A stretch of DNA of 55,077 bases from Gemmatimonadota bacterium (lineage in GTDB: Bacteria; Gemmatimonadota; Gemmatimonadetes; Longimicrobiales; Gaopeijiaceae): positions 1 to 55,077 of the forward strand of contig SHZR01000019.1 of the NCBI GenBank assembly GCA_009692205.1, written 5' to 3'. Under the pieces are notes generated by a model that was not told where the DNA came from, searched no databases, and saw nothing but the letters and a program-made list of their open reading frames with translations. Position 1 is the first letter of the stretch, and every line of letters begins with the position of its first letter. The position numbers and the translations under genes were made by a program. This document shows positions 44,427 through 55,077 of this stretch, piece by piece.

Positions 44427-44572
44427 ACATCGGCGCGATGTCCGACCCCAGCACCCACCTCAACGCGGCCCTCTCGGGTTCCCGGTTCGCCATTCGCACG
44501 CCCACCCGCCACCCATTCTCCGGGCGTCGTCGGCCGCACGATCGCCGCCTGGTAGGTCGCCCACCCCGTTGA
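44427..44572 (+). pseudogene. Remnant of a Ser/Thr protein kinase start
   Basis: From ATG 44439 the reading MSDPSTHLNAALSG matches the characteristic first residues of Gemmatimonadota Ser/Thr kinases (usually followed by RYxIERELGxGGMATV). Here the frame instead continues SRFAIRTPTRH and stops at 44572, with no glycine-rich loop. The box TACATC (44427-44432) lies 6 nt before the ATG, as at other leaderless genes here. This occupies most of the 44215-44585 gap; nothing else of note was seen in it. Confidence 0.45.
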
Positions 44573-44585
44573 TGCGCCCGCCGAA

Positions 44586-46423
44586 CTAACCCAGCCCCGC
44601 CTCTCTCAGCACCCTGAGCGCGACCTCCACGTTCCTGCGCGGCGCGCCCAGGTGGAACCCCTGCACGAGCGGGCGCGCCGCCGCGATCACCTCGAGGGCG
44701 ATCCGCACGCCCTCCTCGCCGGCTGCCTCCGGCCCCGACGCCTCGGCGCGCCTCATCCGCTCGACGACGTTCGCCGGAACGGAGATCCCCGGCACCTCGT
44801 TGGCGAAGAACTCAGCGGTGCGCAGGGAAGGGAACGGCAGAATGCCCGCGATCACGGGCGTGCGGTGGCGTGCGGCGAGCTCCAGGAACGGCTCGAGATC
44901 CGCGACGTCGAACACGGGCTGCGTGACCGCGAAGTCGGCACCGGCCTCGAGCTTGTACGCGAAGCGCTCGAGCTCGAGTGCGCGGTCCTGCGCGCCCTCA
45001 CTCACCTGCACGCCCTGCACGAATTGCGTCGGCGCACCGATGGTCGCGCCGCCCGGATCGACGCCGCGGTTGAGCCCCTGCACGAGATGCGTGAGGCCGA
45101 TCGAGTCGATGTCGAAGACCTCGGTCGCGTCGGGATAGGGCCCGAGCGCAGGCGGATCCCCGCTCACCACGAGCACGTTCCGGAGCCCGAGCGCAGCCGC
45201 GCCGAGCAGGTCCGAGAGCATGGTGAGCATGTTCTTGCCGCGGCACGTGTAGTGCACGACGGCTTCGATGCCCGCCTCGTGTTGCACGAGCGTCGCGGCC
45301 GCGAGCGAGCCCATGCGAATGCGCGAGCGTGCGGTGTCTACGAGCGTGACCACGTCGACCCCGGCAGCGGCGAGCGCGCGTGCGGGCTCCGCGACCTCGG
45401 CGGCGTTCCAGCCGTGCGGCGGCCGGATCTCGACGGATAGCACGAGTCGGCCATCGGCGAGCTTGGCCCCGAGCTTGGATCGGTCCCGGAGCGGCACGGG
45501 CTCGACCGCGGCCCGCTTCTCCACCGCGCGCGGGACGCTCACGCGCGTCGTCGCGGGCCGACCGGCCGCTTCGCCGACGACGTCGCGGATCGCGCGGATG
45601 TGCGCGGGCGTCGTCCCGCAGCAACCGCCGAGGAAGCGCACGCCGTCCTGGATCATGCGGCGCGCGTACTCCGCGACGTACTCGGGGCTGGCGAGGTAGA
45701 TCTGACGGTCGCACACGGTGCGCGGCACGCCTGCGTTCGGTTGTGCCGACAGCGGGGCCGTCGTGGCCTCGGCCATCTCTTCGATGGCGTCGAGCATCAC
45801 GGCGGGTCCCACCGAGCAGTTCAAGCCGATCACGTCGGCGCCGAGGTCGGTGAGAGCGCGCGCGAGGTGCGCCGGGTCGGTGCCGTACGCGGTCTTACCG
45901 TCCGGGCCGACGGTCATCTGCGCGACCACCGGCAGATCGGTCTCCGCGCGCACGGCCCTGTATGCGCACTCGATTTCGGCGAGGTCGGAGAACGTCTCCA
46001 GCACGAAGCCTTCAACCCCGCCCTCGAGGAGCCCGAGGACCTGGCGGCGGAAGTGCGCGGTCGCCTCGTCGCGCGAGGTCGGGCCGTAGGGCTCGATGCG
46101 GATGCCGAGCGGGCCGATCGCGCCCGCAACCGAGGCCCGCGTCCCGACGGCCTCGCGCGCGAGACGCGCCGCCGCGCGGTTGAGCTCCTCGGTGCGCTCC
46201 GCGAGCCCGTAGGCCGAGAGCTTCACGGGGTTCGCGCCGAACGTGTTGGTCTCGACGATCTCGGCGCCCGCGTCCACGTAGTCGCGGTGGATCTGCCTCA
46301 CGAGATCGGGACGGCTGAGCGTCACCTCGTCGTAGCAGACGTTCACGAACACGCCCCGGCCGTAGAGCTGGGTGCCCATCGCGCCGTCGAAGACGTGCAC
46401 GTGTCCGTCGTCGATGAGCCGCC

Positions 46424-46427
<4 letters not shown>
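44586..46427 (-). CDS. Bifunctional homocysteine S-methyltransferase / MTHFR
   Basis: 613 residues. The N-terminal methyltransferase domain (residues 1-300) begins [20 protein letters not shown] and carries the zinc-binding cysteines: GLNCSVGP and [13 protein letters not shown]. The C-terminal MTHFR domain begins near 330 ([11 protein letters not shown]) with [28 protein letters not shown] and [11 protein letters not shown], the flavin and folate region. This is the YitJ-like fusion; the methyl donor may be S-methylmethionine or SAM, with MTHFR supplying methyltetrahydrofolate. The GTG start overlaps the metH stop (GTGA), so both proteins are made from one transcript. Confidence 0.9.
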
Positions 46428-50179
<3,752 letters not shown>

Positions 50180-50195
50180 GGTACAACCTCCAACG

Positions 50196-50227
50196 AAAAT
50201 GCCCCTCGCGGCTATGCGCGATGGGGC
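50196..50227 (-). terminator. Terminator-like hairpin of the metH riboswitch
   Basis: On the minus strand GCCCC and GGGGC flank TCGCG/CGCGA (50227-50201), followed by ATTTTCG. It lies between the aptamer and the ribosome site (GGAGG), so it could end transcription early or mask the start when SAM binds. Confidence 0.55.
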
Positions 50228-50231
50228 TCAT

Positions 50232-50302
50232 GGCTTTTTAGCTCGTTCGCCAGCACGTCTGGGACGTACCGAGCGGGCCGCAATACGCCTTAAATCGCCC
50301 CG
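50232..50302 (-). ncRNA. SAM-II riboswitch aptamer with extra hairpin
   Basis: Minus-strand core matches SAM-II: CGGGGC opens P1, then GATTTAAGGCGTATTGC, closing CCCG, and after an insertion, GAGCTAAAAAGCC. The known SAM-II core has UUUAACCGUAUUG and GCUAAAAAGGG; here the pseudoknot bases change together (GGC with GCC), which supports the fold. The linker before GAGC holds an extra hairpin closed by GCTCG/CGAGC with an inner ACGT/ACGT. It lies 53 nt ahead of metH and should respond to S-adenosylmethionine. Confidence 0.8.
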
Positions 50303-50317
50303 TTCTGTTGTGTTTCG

Positions 50318-50346
50318 AAGGTAGCATGGGCCCGGGAGAGGGCCAA
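50318..50346 (-). promoter_or_regulatory. Putative metH promoter
   Basis: Minus-strand TTGGCC (50346-50341) and TACCTT (50323-50318) with 17 bp between. Predicted start near 50311, 9 nt before the riboswitch P1 stem, as expected for a riboswitch-led mRNA. Same form as the glyQS promoter. Confidence 0.5.
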
Positions 50347-50423
50347 CCCTGCCGATGCCGGCGCCCATATGGACTGCGTTGCGGACCGAGTCGCGGGGCT
50401 TGGTGGGCATCCGCACGTCAGGT

Positions 50424-50429
50424 TAGCGT
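50424..50429 (+). promoter_or_regulatory. Putative -10 box, leaderless start of dapF-like gene
   Basis: TAGCGT ends 6 nt before ATG 50436; TTGGTG is 18 bp upstream. No Shine-Dalgarno site. Confidence 0.45.
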
Positions 50430-50435
50430 CTCGGC

Positions 50436-51338
50436 ATGAGCCGATGGCCGCCGCCGCCCCGCCTCGCCGCTGCCTTCTACAAAGCGCACGGTCTGGGCAA
50501 CGATTACCTCGTCTTCGAGGAAGGCGACGACTGGCTCGCGACGCCGAGGGCGGTCCAGGCCGTCTGCGACCCGCACATGGGCGTCGGCTCGGACGGCATC
50601 GTCGCGCTGCTCGCCGCCCGCGCGGGCGGAGTCTTCCGCCTGCGCATGTTCAACCCCGACGGGAGCGAGTTCGAGCGGAGCGGAAACGGCCTCCGCGTGC
50701 TGGCCACCCACCTCGTCCGCTCGGGTCACTCGTCGCCCTACCGTATCGAGGTCGGCGGAGAACGGGTGACCATGCTCGTGCACGCGTCGGCCGGCGGGGC
50801 ACACGACGTCTCGGTGGAGATGGGGCGCGCGCGCATCGGCCCCGCGGCCGTCGAGTTGGACCCACGCGCGCTCGATCCGAACGGGCGGCTGGCTGGCCCA
50901 CACGGCGAGCCGCTCCAGGTCGTGCCCGTCTCGGTCGGAAACCCGCACATGGTCGTCCTCGTGGACACGCCGACGCCGGAGCGGCTCGCGGAGATCGGCC
51001 CGTTCGTGGTCGCGCACCCCGCGCTCGCGCGGGGTGCCAACGTCCAGCTCGCGCGCGCGTCGGGCGCGGCGAACGAGAACGCCTGCGAGGCGCTCATCTG
51101 GGAGCGCGGCGTCGGGCCCACGTCGGCGTCTGGCACGAGCGCGTGCGCCGTGGCGGTCGCGTTGGTGAGCGAGGGTCGGCTTCGGCCCGGCGCTGTCACG
51201 GTGCGCATGCCCGGCGGGACGATGACCGTCACGGTGAGCGAGAGTCTCGACGTGGTCCTGCGCGGACCCGTCGAGGGGGTCTGCGCGGGCGCGCTCACGC
51301 AGGGGTTTCTGGCCGAGCTGTCGCTACTGGGCGGTTAG
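50436..51338 (+). CDS. DapF-fold epimerase lacking both catalytic cysteines
   Basis: 300 residues with full DapF architecture: FYKAHGLGNDYLVFEEG, MFNPDGSEFERSGNGLRVL, VGNPHMVVLVD, ANVQLARASGAANEN, WERGVGPTSASGTSACAVAV. In diaminopimelate epimerase the first catalytic Cys precedes GNG and the second precedes GTG; here those positions are Ser82 and Ser232. Cys237 lies five residues further on. Two cofactor-free proton-transfer thiols are thus missing, so normal racemisation of diaminopimelate is doubtful. It may be a paralogue with another substrate. Start is leaderless (see 50424). No lysine-pathway gene is nearby. Confidence 0.85.
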   Translation: MSRWPPPPRLAAAFYKAHGLGNDYLVFEEGDDWLATPRAVQAVCDPHMGVGSDGIVALLAARAGGVFRLRMFNPDGSEFERSGNGLRVLATHLVRSGHSSPYRIEVGGERVTMLVHASAGGAHDVSVEMGRARIGPAAVELDPRALDPNGRLAGPHGEPLQVVPVSVGNPHMVVLVDTPTPERLAEIGPFVVAHPALARGANVQLARASGAANENACEALIWERGVGPTSASGTSACAVAVALVSEGRLRPGAVTVRMPGGTMTVTVSESLDVVLRGPVEGVCAGALTQGFLAELSLLGG

Positions 51339-51422
51339 ACGAAATGTGCCCCAGAAGGCCGCACCGATCGAACCTACTCCACAGGCCGTCATACGCCGCT
51401 GGCGTGCTCCCGCCACCGTGTG

Positions 51423-51428
51423 TACATT
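51423..51428 (+). promoter_or_regulatory. Putative -10 box, leaderless start of the VapB-like gene
   Basis: TACATT ends 7 nt before ATG 51436, with no ribosome site; CTGGCG is 18 bp upstream as a weak -35. Confidence 0.4.
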
Positions 51429-51435
51429 GTCTTAC

Positions 51436-51672
51436 ATGAGTACGACAGTGACGGTCCGGCTGGACGAACCGCTCCGGGAAGCTTTGGAGGCCCGCGCGCA
51501 GGCCTCCGGCACCACCATCTCCGAGGTCGTTCGCGACACCCTGAGGGAAGCGCTGGCGGAGCGACCGCTCGGTGAGCGCATTGGCCACCTCAAGGGCATC
51601 CTAGAATTGGAGGTTGAAGTGGACGACGATCCTTGGCGCCGCCAGATCAAGGAGCGCAACTGGCGGCCCTGA
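51436..51672 (+). CDS. Ribbon-helix-helix antitoxin (VapB/RelB-like)
   Basis: 78 residues. STTVTVRLDEPLREALEARA is the DNA-binding beta strand and first helix; ASGTTISEVVRDTLREAL is the second. The C-terminal tail (PWRRQIKERNWRP) would wrap around the toxin. It overlaps the PIN-domain gene. Autoregulation of its own promoter is expected. Confidence 0.8.
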   Translation: MSTTVTVRLDEPLREALEARAQASGTTISEVVRDTLREALAERPLGERIGHLKGILELEVEVDDDPWRRQIKERNWRP

Positions 51673-52091
51673 AGCCATGGCTCGTGGACACTGGCCCGTT
51701 GGTGGCCTTTCTCAGCCGGAAAGACCCGGATCACGAGCGCATGAGTGAGGTCCTCGGCGCTTTTCCAGGACGAATGCTCTCGACCGGGGCCGTGGTGACC
51801 GAGGCGATGTTCTTCCTCGCGAAGGCTCGTGTCGGGCCGGCGGCTCTCGCCGAACTCGTCTCCAGCGGGGGCATCGTCATCGTGGACGTATTCCAGCCGT
51901 CGGACCTCCGCGCGGCTGCCCGGCTGATGAGCCGATATGAAGACACGCCCATGGACTTCGCCGACGCGACGCTAGTCCTGACGGGCGAGGCCCTCGGCGT
52001 GCTCGACATCCTCACGCTCGACCGTCGCGGCTTCTCCACGTTCCGAACGAGCAGCGGCGAGCCCTTCCGGCTGGCCCTGGACGCATCCTAA
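51633..52091 (+). CDS. PIN-domain ribonuclease toxin (VapC-like)
   Basis: About 152 residues. Acidic active-site residues: Asp19 (PWLVDTGPLVAFL), Glu57 (VVTEAMFFL), Asp108 and Asp111 (PMDFADATLV), with Asp130 nearby. PIN nucleases cleave tRNA or rRNA when not held by the antitoxin. The start is uncertain: TTG 51633 overlaps the antitoxin by 40 nt; no better ATG exists in frame. Confidence 0.78.
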   Translation: MAPPDQGAQLAALKPWLVDTGPLVAFLSRKDPDHERMSEVLGAFPGRMLSTGAVVTEAMFFLAKARVGPAALAELVSSGGIVIVDVFQPSDLRAAARLMSRYEDTPMDFADATLVLTGEALGVLDILTLDRRGFSTFRTSSGEPFRLALDAS

Positions 52092-52113
52092 ACGCGAAAG
52101 TGCCGTCTCCCAG

Positions 52114-52279
52114 GGGGCGAGCCTGTACCTCTCTTCCCGGAAGGGGATCGTCGCGGGTGCGACTCCAGGCGGGTCAGACGAGGCCTCTCGACTACGCACC
52201 CGCGCCGTAAGCGAGTCCTAGCCTACTCTCCCCATGAGACGAGCGACCCCTGGAGGGGAGAGAGGTACAGGCTCGCCCC
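52114..52279. repeat. Long inverted repeat between convergent genes
   Basis: Arms 52114-52138 and 52255-52279 (25 bp each) pair at 24 of 25 positions, with a 116-bp spacer holding a second perfect inverted pair GCGGGTGCG/CGCACCCGC. The element fills nearly the whole gap between the VapC-like gene and lptG and touches the lptG stop. Arms resemble those of 29726-29829. Possible bidirectional terminator or mobile palindrome. Confidence 0.75.
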
Positions 52280-53346
52280 TAGGTCCGCACGCGCGCGAGC
52301 AGCAGGAGCGCCGCTCCGAAGAAGAAGATATTCGGCATCCACGCCGCCGACCACGGCGAGATCGCGCCGGCCTCACCCATCGCGCCGGCGAACTTGAGCA
52401 TCATCGTGAAGACGATCACAGTCAGGAGCGAGATGCCGATCCCGAAGGCCGTGCCCCCGCGCTTGCTGCTCGTGGCGAGAGGCGCGCCGAACAGGATGAT
52501 GATCAACGTCGCCACGGGCACGGAGAGGAGCTGGCCGCGACGCACGAGCCACTCGGTCGCATCGCCCCCCGTGCGCTCGAGGATGGCTGCGAGCCTCGCG
52601 ATCTCCGCGTACGTCATCTCTTCGGGCTCGCGGGGCACCTCGAGTAGATCCTCGGGCCTCTCCTTCATCTCCGGCATCGTCATACGCTCGAACTGGACCG
52701 CGCGCTCGGTGCTGTCCGGCAAGAGCGTCCGCATGTAGCCCTGGGCGAGCGTCCACCCCTCGCCCTCGGTCCAGTTTGCGGCCTCCGCAGTCACGTGCGT
52801 CCCGGGGGACTCCGCCGAGGGCGGGCGCTCGAGCACGACGCCCGTCATGCGGCCATCCGAAGCGGTGAGGCGCGTCACCTGCCAGCTGAGCCCGTCCTCG
52901 GAGCGATAGACGAAGTCGGAGCGCCAGGTGCGGCTGGGGCCTTCGGCGCGCTGGATCTGCGCGGCGATGCGGTTCCCACGCGGCACGACTTCGCTCAGCC
53001 CGAGCGCGACCCCGGTCAGCAGGACGCCCAACACCACGAGCGGAGCCATGATGCGGTGGAAGGAGATCCCTCCCGCCTTGGCGGCGACGATCTCGTGGTG
53101 GCGGGTCATCGAGTGGATCGTGAAGATCGTCGCGACGAGCGCCGCGATGGGGAACGCGTACTGGAGGTACTCCGGCATCTTGTAGAGGTACGACAGCGCG
53201 ATCTCGGTGCGGCTGAGCCCGCGGTCGAGGTACTGGTCGAGCCGCTCGGTGAAGTCGCCCAGGATGAAGAGGGGAGGCACCGCGAGCGATACGACCACGA
53301 ACAGCTTCATGAAGCTGCCCACCACCAGGCGGTCGAGCGTGCGCAT
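52279..53346 (-). CDS. lptG: LPS export permease LptG
   Basis: 355 residues. Inner-membrane half of the LptB2FG transporter that extracts lipopolysaccharide. TMs at the N-terminus (SFMKLFVVVSLAVPPLFILG, QYAFPIAALVATIFTIHS) and C-terminus (LLSVPVATLIIILFGAPLAT, FAGAMGEAGAISPWSAAWMP), flanking a periplasmic jellyroll domain. I call it LptG by its place after LptF; the two are paralogues. ATG 53346 overlaps the lptF stop by 1 nt. Confidence 0.85.
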   Translation of the reverse strand: MRTLDRLVVGSFMKLFVVVSLAVPPLFILGDFTERLDQYLDRGLSRTEIALSYLYKMPEYLQYAFPIAALVATIFTIHSMTRHHEIVAAKAGGISFHRIMAPLVVLGVLLTGVALGLSEVVPRGNRIAAQIQRAEGPSRTWRSDFVYRSEDGLSWQVTRLTASDGRMTGVVLERPPSAESPGTHVTAEAANWTEGEGWTLAQGYMRTLLPDSTERAVQFERMTMPEMKERPEDLLEVPREPEEMTYAEIARLAAILERTGGDATEWLVRRGQLLSVPVATLIIILFGAPLATSSKRGGTAFGIGISLLTVIVFTMMLKFAGAMGEAGAISPWSAAWMPNIFFFGAALLLLARVRT

Positions 53347-54788
53347 CAGGATGCCTCCGCCGTGGACCCGAGCTTCCGACCGAGCCTCGCCCGCAGCGAC
53401 TGCCACATCTCGTCGAAGCCGCTCCCTCGGGTATTCACGCTCGCCCGCCCCATGCGTGCGGCGAGTACGATGCCCGCGACGAGGAAGACCACGTTGCTCA
53501 CCCACATCGTCACCGCGGGGTCGGCCACGCGACGGTCGGCGAGGCTCTCGCCGGCGATCAACCCCACCCAGTAGACCGAGAAGATGACCGTGGACGCCGC
53601 GATGACCAGCCCGACGCCGCCGCGCGGGAAACGCAGCGCAAGCGGCGGCCCGATGAGCGTGAACACGATGCATGCGAACGCGATCGCGAGCTTCTTGTGG
53701 ATCTCGACGTTGAAGCGGTTGACCGTCTGTTCGAGAGCGCCCGCCCTTGCTGCTCGAGACCGGGCCTCGGCCGCGACCTCCTGTACCATCGCGTCCCTCG
53801 AGCCCGATGACGTGCTCCGGACGCGCCATCCTCCGATGTCCGCTTCGGTGAACGCGCCGGTCGAGTCCGTCCCAGACGGCTGGTCGAGCGCCACGAGTAC
53901 CGCGCGCATCGCGTCCGTCCGGTTCTCGGTACGCACGCTGTCGAGCTCGGCCTGGCGCTGGTGCGCATTCTCGGACAGGAGCGCGATGCTCATCTCACGA
54001 TCGGAGCGGTCGGATCCGCCGAGGCGCCGCTCGAGCTCGTTGCCCACGCCCCGCAGCGGAATGACCTGCTGCTCGAAGAAGAGGCGCTGGAATCCCCCCT
54101 CTCGGTCGGCCTGCGCCTCGTGCACGACGCCGTCGTAGAGGGTCAGGTAGAGGTCCGTGCGCGCCGCGTTGAACGCCATCTCACCCCGAGCCGCGTACGT
54201 CGTGCGGTGGCGGAGCGGGTCGTTGGCATCGAAGATGGCCACGTTCCCGAGCGTCGCGGACTCGTGGTCGATGCGGTCGGCGGTGAGGAAGTACAAGTCG
54301 CTGCCGCCGCCCGGGCGAAGCTCGTTGACGACCTGCTCGCGCAGCTCCAGGGTCGGGCTCTTGCGACCGATATCCAGGATGAGGTTCTTTAGGGCGTGGT
54401 TCGACTCGGGCAGCACCTTGTCATTGAAGTAGAACATCACCGTCGCGGCGACCACACCCATGCCGACGACCGGCGCCATCATCTGGCGTGGCCGGATGCC
54501 GCCCGCGGCGAATGCGGTGATCTCGTTCGAAGCCGCGAGATCGTTGAAGGCATAGAGCACGGCCACCAACACGGCCATGGGCAGCGCGAGCGCGATGACG
54601 TGAGGTAGCGACAGGACCAGGAACTCGACGATCACTGTCCAGGGCAGTCCTTTGCCCACCAGGTCGCCCACCCTCTGGGAGAGCGAATTCAGGAAGATGA
54701 TCGCGGTGATCCCGGAGAGCGCGAACAAGAACGGGCCCATGTGGACCCTGATCAAGTATCTGGTGAGCACTCCCATGCGCATCCCCAA
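53346..54788 (-). CDS. lptF: LPS export permease LptF
   Basis: 480 residues, longer than the usual 350-390. N-terminal TMs (FLFALSGITAIIFLNSLSQR, ALALPMAVLVAVLYAFNDLA), the conserved cytoplasmic helix NEITAFAAGGIRPRQMMAPV, a jellyroll, and C-terminal TMs (IAFACIVFTLIGPPLALRFP). About 100 extra residues (260-360: helical, Asp/Arg-rich, LLSENAHQRQAELDSVRT) sit in the periplasmic part. ATG 54788, 54779-type Met residues allow small start shifts. The outer LptA/LptD partners are not here. Confidence 0.87.
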   Translation of the reverse strand: MGMRMGVLTRYLIRVHMGPFLFALSGITAIIFLNSLSQRVGDLVGKGLPWTVIVEFLVLSLPHVIALALPMAVLVAVLYAFNDLAASNEITAFAAGGIRPRQMMAPVVGMGVVAATVMFYFNDKVLPESNHALKNLILDIGRKSPTLELREQVVNELRPGGGSDLYFLTADRIDHESATLGNVAIFDANDPLRHRTTYAARGEMAFNAARTDLYLTLYDGVVHEAQADREGGFQRLFFEQQVIPLRGVGNELERRLGGSDRSDREMSIALLSENAHQRQAELDSVRTENRTDAMRAVLVALDQPSGTDSTGAFTEADIGGWRVRSTSSGSRDAMVQEVAAEARSRAARAGALEQTVNRFNVEIHKKLAIAFACIVFTLIGPPLALRFPRGGVGLVIAASTVIFSVYWVGLIAGESLADRRVADPAVTMWVSNVVFLVAGIVLAARMGRASVNTRGSGFDEMWQSLRARLGRKLGSTAEAS

Positions 54789-54852
54789 GTCGGTGTGCCG
54801 CCGGCCAGTCCGTACACCCGCTCCGGTCCGCCGGTTCGGATCCTAGATCCCC

Positions 54853-55032
54853 GTGCCCCGGCGACGCTCCCCCTTCTCCTTGATGATAGCGCTTCCGACG
54901 CTGCTCGTCGGGGGTGTTCGGGCGGAGGCCGCCACCGCGCAGGTGTCGACTGCGCAGCAGGTCCCGGACTCGGCCGGCCAGCAGACCGACCGCTTCGTGA
55001 CGGACTACAGGGTGAGGGAAGCAAGCCCATGA
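54853..55032 (+). CDS. Short secreted-type reading frame at the window edge
   Basis: 59 residues from GTG 54853: RRRSPFSLMIALPTLLVGGV then an AEAATAQ cleavage-like site and a hydrophilic tail ending DYRVREASP. Looks like the start of an exported protein whose frame ends early; another frame opens at ATG 55029 and runs off the window. It may be a small secreted protein, a truncated gene or a frameshifted one. Divergent from lptF. Confidence 0.3.
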   Translation: MPRRRSPFSLMIALPTLLVGGVRAEAATAQVSTAQQVPDSAGQQTDRFVTDYRVREASP

Positions 55033-55077
55033 AGGGGCTGCGTGTCATATTGGAGCCTCACGCAATTCCCAACTGGG

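Noticed and set aside
50180-50340. Cobalamin riboswitch in front of metH
   Set aside because: The B12-box consensus is absent and the SAM-II core is present.

Overview
The window is about 55 kb of GC-rich DNA from a diderm (Gram-negative type) bacterium. It encodes LptF/LptG, a TonB-dependent receptor, beta-barrel proteins, lipoproteins with clear lipoboxes and a MacA/MacB-like exporter. The gene style points to the Gemmatimonadota: ECF sigma/anti-sigma/PDZ operons, M6 protease plus lipoprotein pairs, and a remnant that begins like a Gemmatimonadota Ser/Thr kinase. That placement is inferred from remembered sequence style and should be confirmed with carB, priA or metH phylogeny. TAG is used freely as an ordinary stop codon. 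No rRNA, tRNA or CRISPR array was seen.

Layout. 0-3 kb: the end of an insertion sequence (truncated transposase plus two terminal repeats) abuts proB-proA. 3-7 kb: a TPR protein, a DUF3810-like metallopeptidase, a VOC protein, then two decayed genes facing each other. 7-12 kb: nfuA, glycyl-tRNA synthetase, a minimal zincin, an unknown protein, nth and an HD-domain protein. 12-23 kb: secreted M6 protease with lipoprotein partner, carB, a histone-deacetylase-like amidohydrolase, an M24 peptidase-like protein, priA and an HNH endonuclease. 23-30 kb: an interrupted gene of unknown function, a small unknown protein, and an operon of ECF sigma factor, membrane partner and CpxP-like protein followed by a MacAB-type ABC exporter. 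30-36 kb: a second ECF sigma/anti-sigma/PDZ operon on the minus strand, divergent from a NatA-NatB/CPBP transporter operon that runs into threonine synthase. 36-42 kb: small membrane proteins, a TonB receptor, PepP and a methylenetetrahydrofolate-reductase-like protein. 42-44.6 kb: a putative nucleotidyltransferase toxin-antitoxin pair, a serine hydrolase and a kinase remnant. 44.6-50.4 kb: the methionine operon metH plus a homocysteine methyltransferase/MTHFR fusion, behind a SAM-II riboswitch. 50.4-55 kb: a DapF-like epimerase, a VapBC-like pair, lptG and lptF.

How the parts work together. ProB/ProA make proline. MetH, the fused methyltransferase/MTHFR and the separate MTHFR-like protein form a one-carbon and methionine module, with feedback by S-adenosylmethionine through the riboswitch. 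The two sigma-factor operons look like envelope-stress modules; one lies directly upstream of an exporter.

Most notable signals: (1) a DapF homologue in which both catalytic cysteine positions read serine; (2) a SAM-II riboswitch with an extra hairpin and a terminator-like expression platform; (3) two related long inverted-repeat elements, each exactly between convergent genes; (4) many genes with a TANNNT-type box 5-8 nt before the start codon and no Shine-Dalgarno site, as expected of leaderless mRNAs; (5) two reading frames interrupted by one TAG where coding character continues on both sides.
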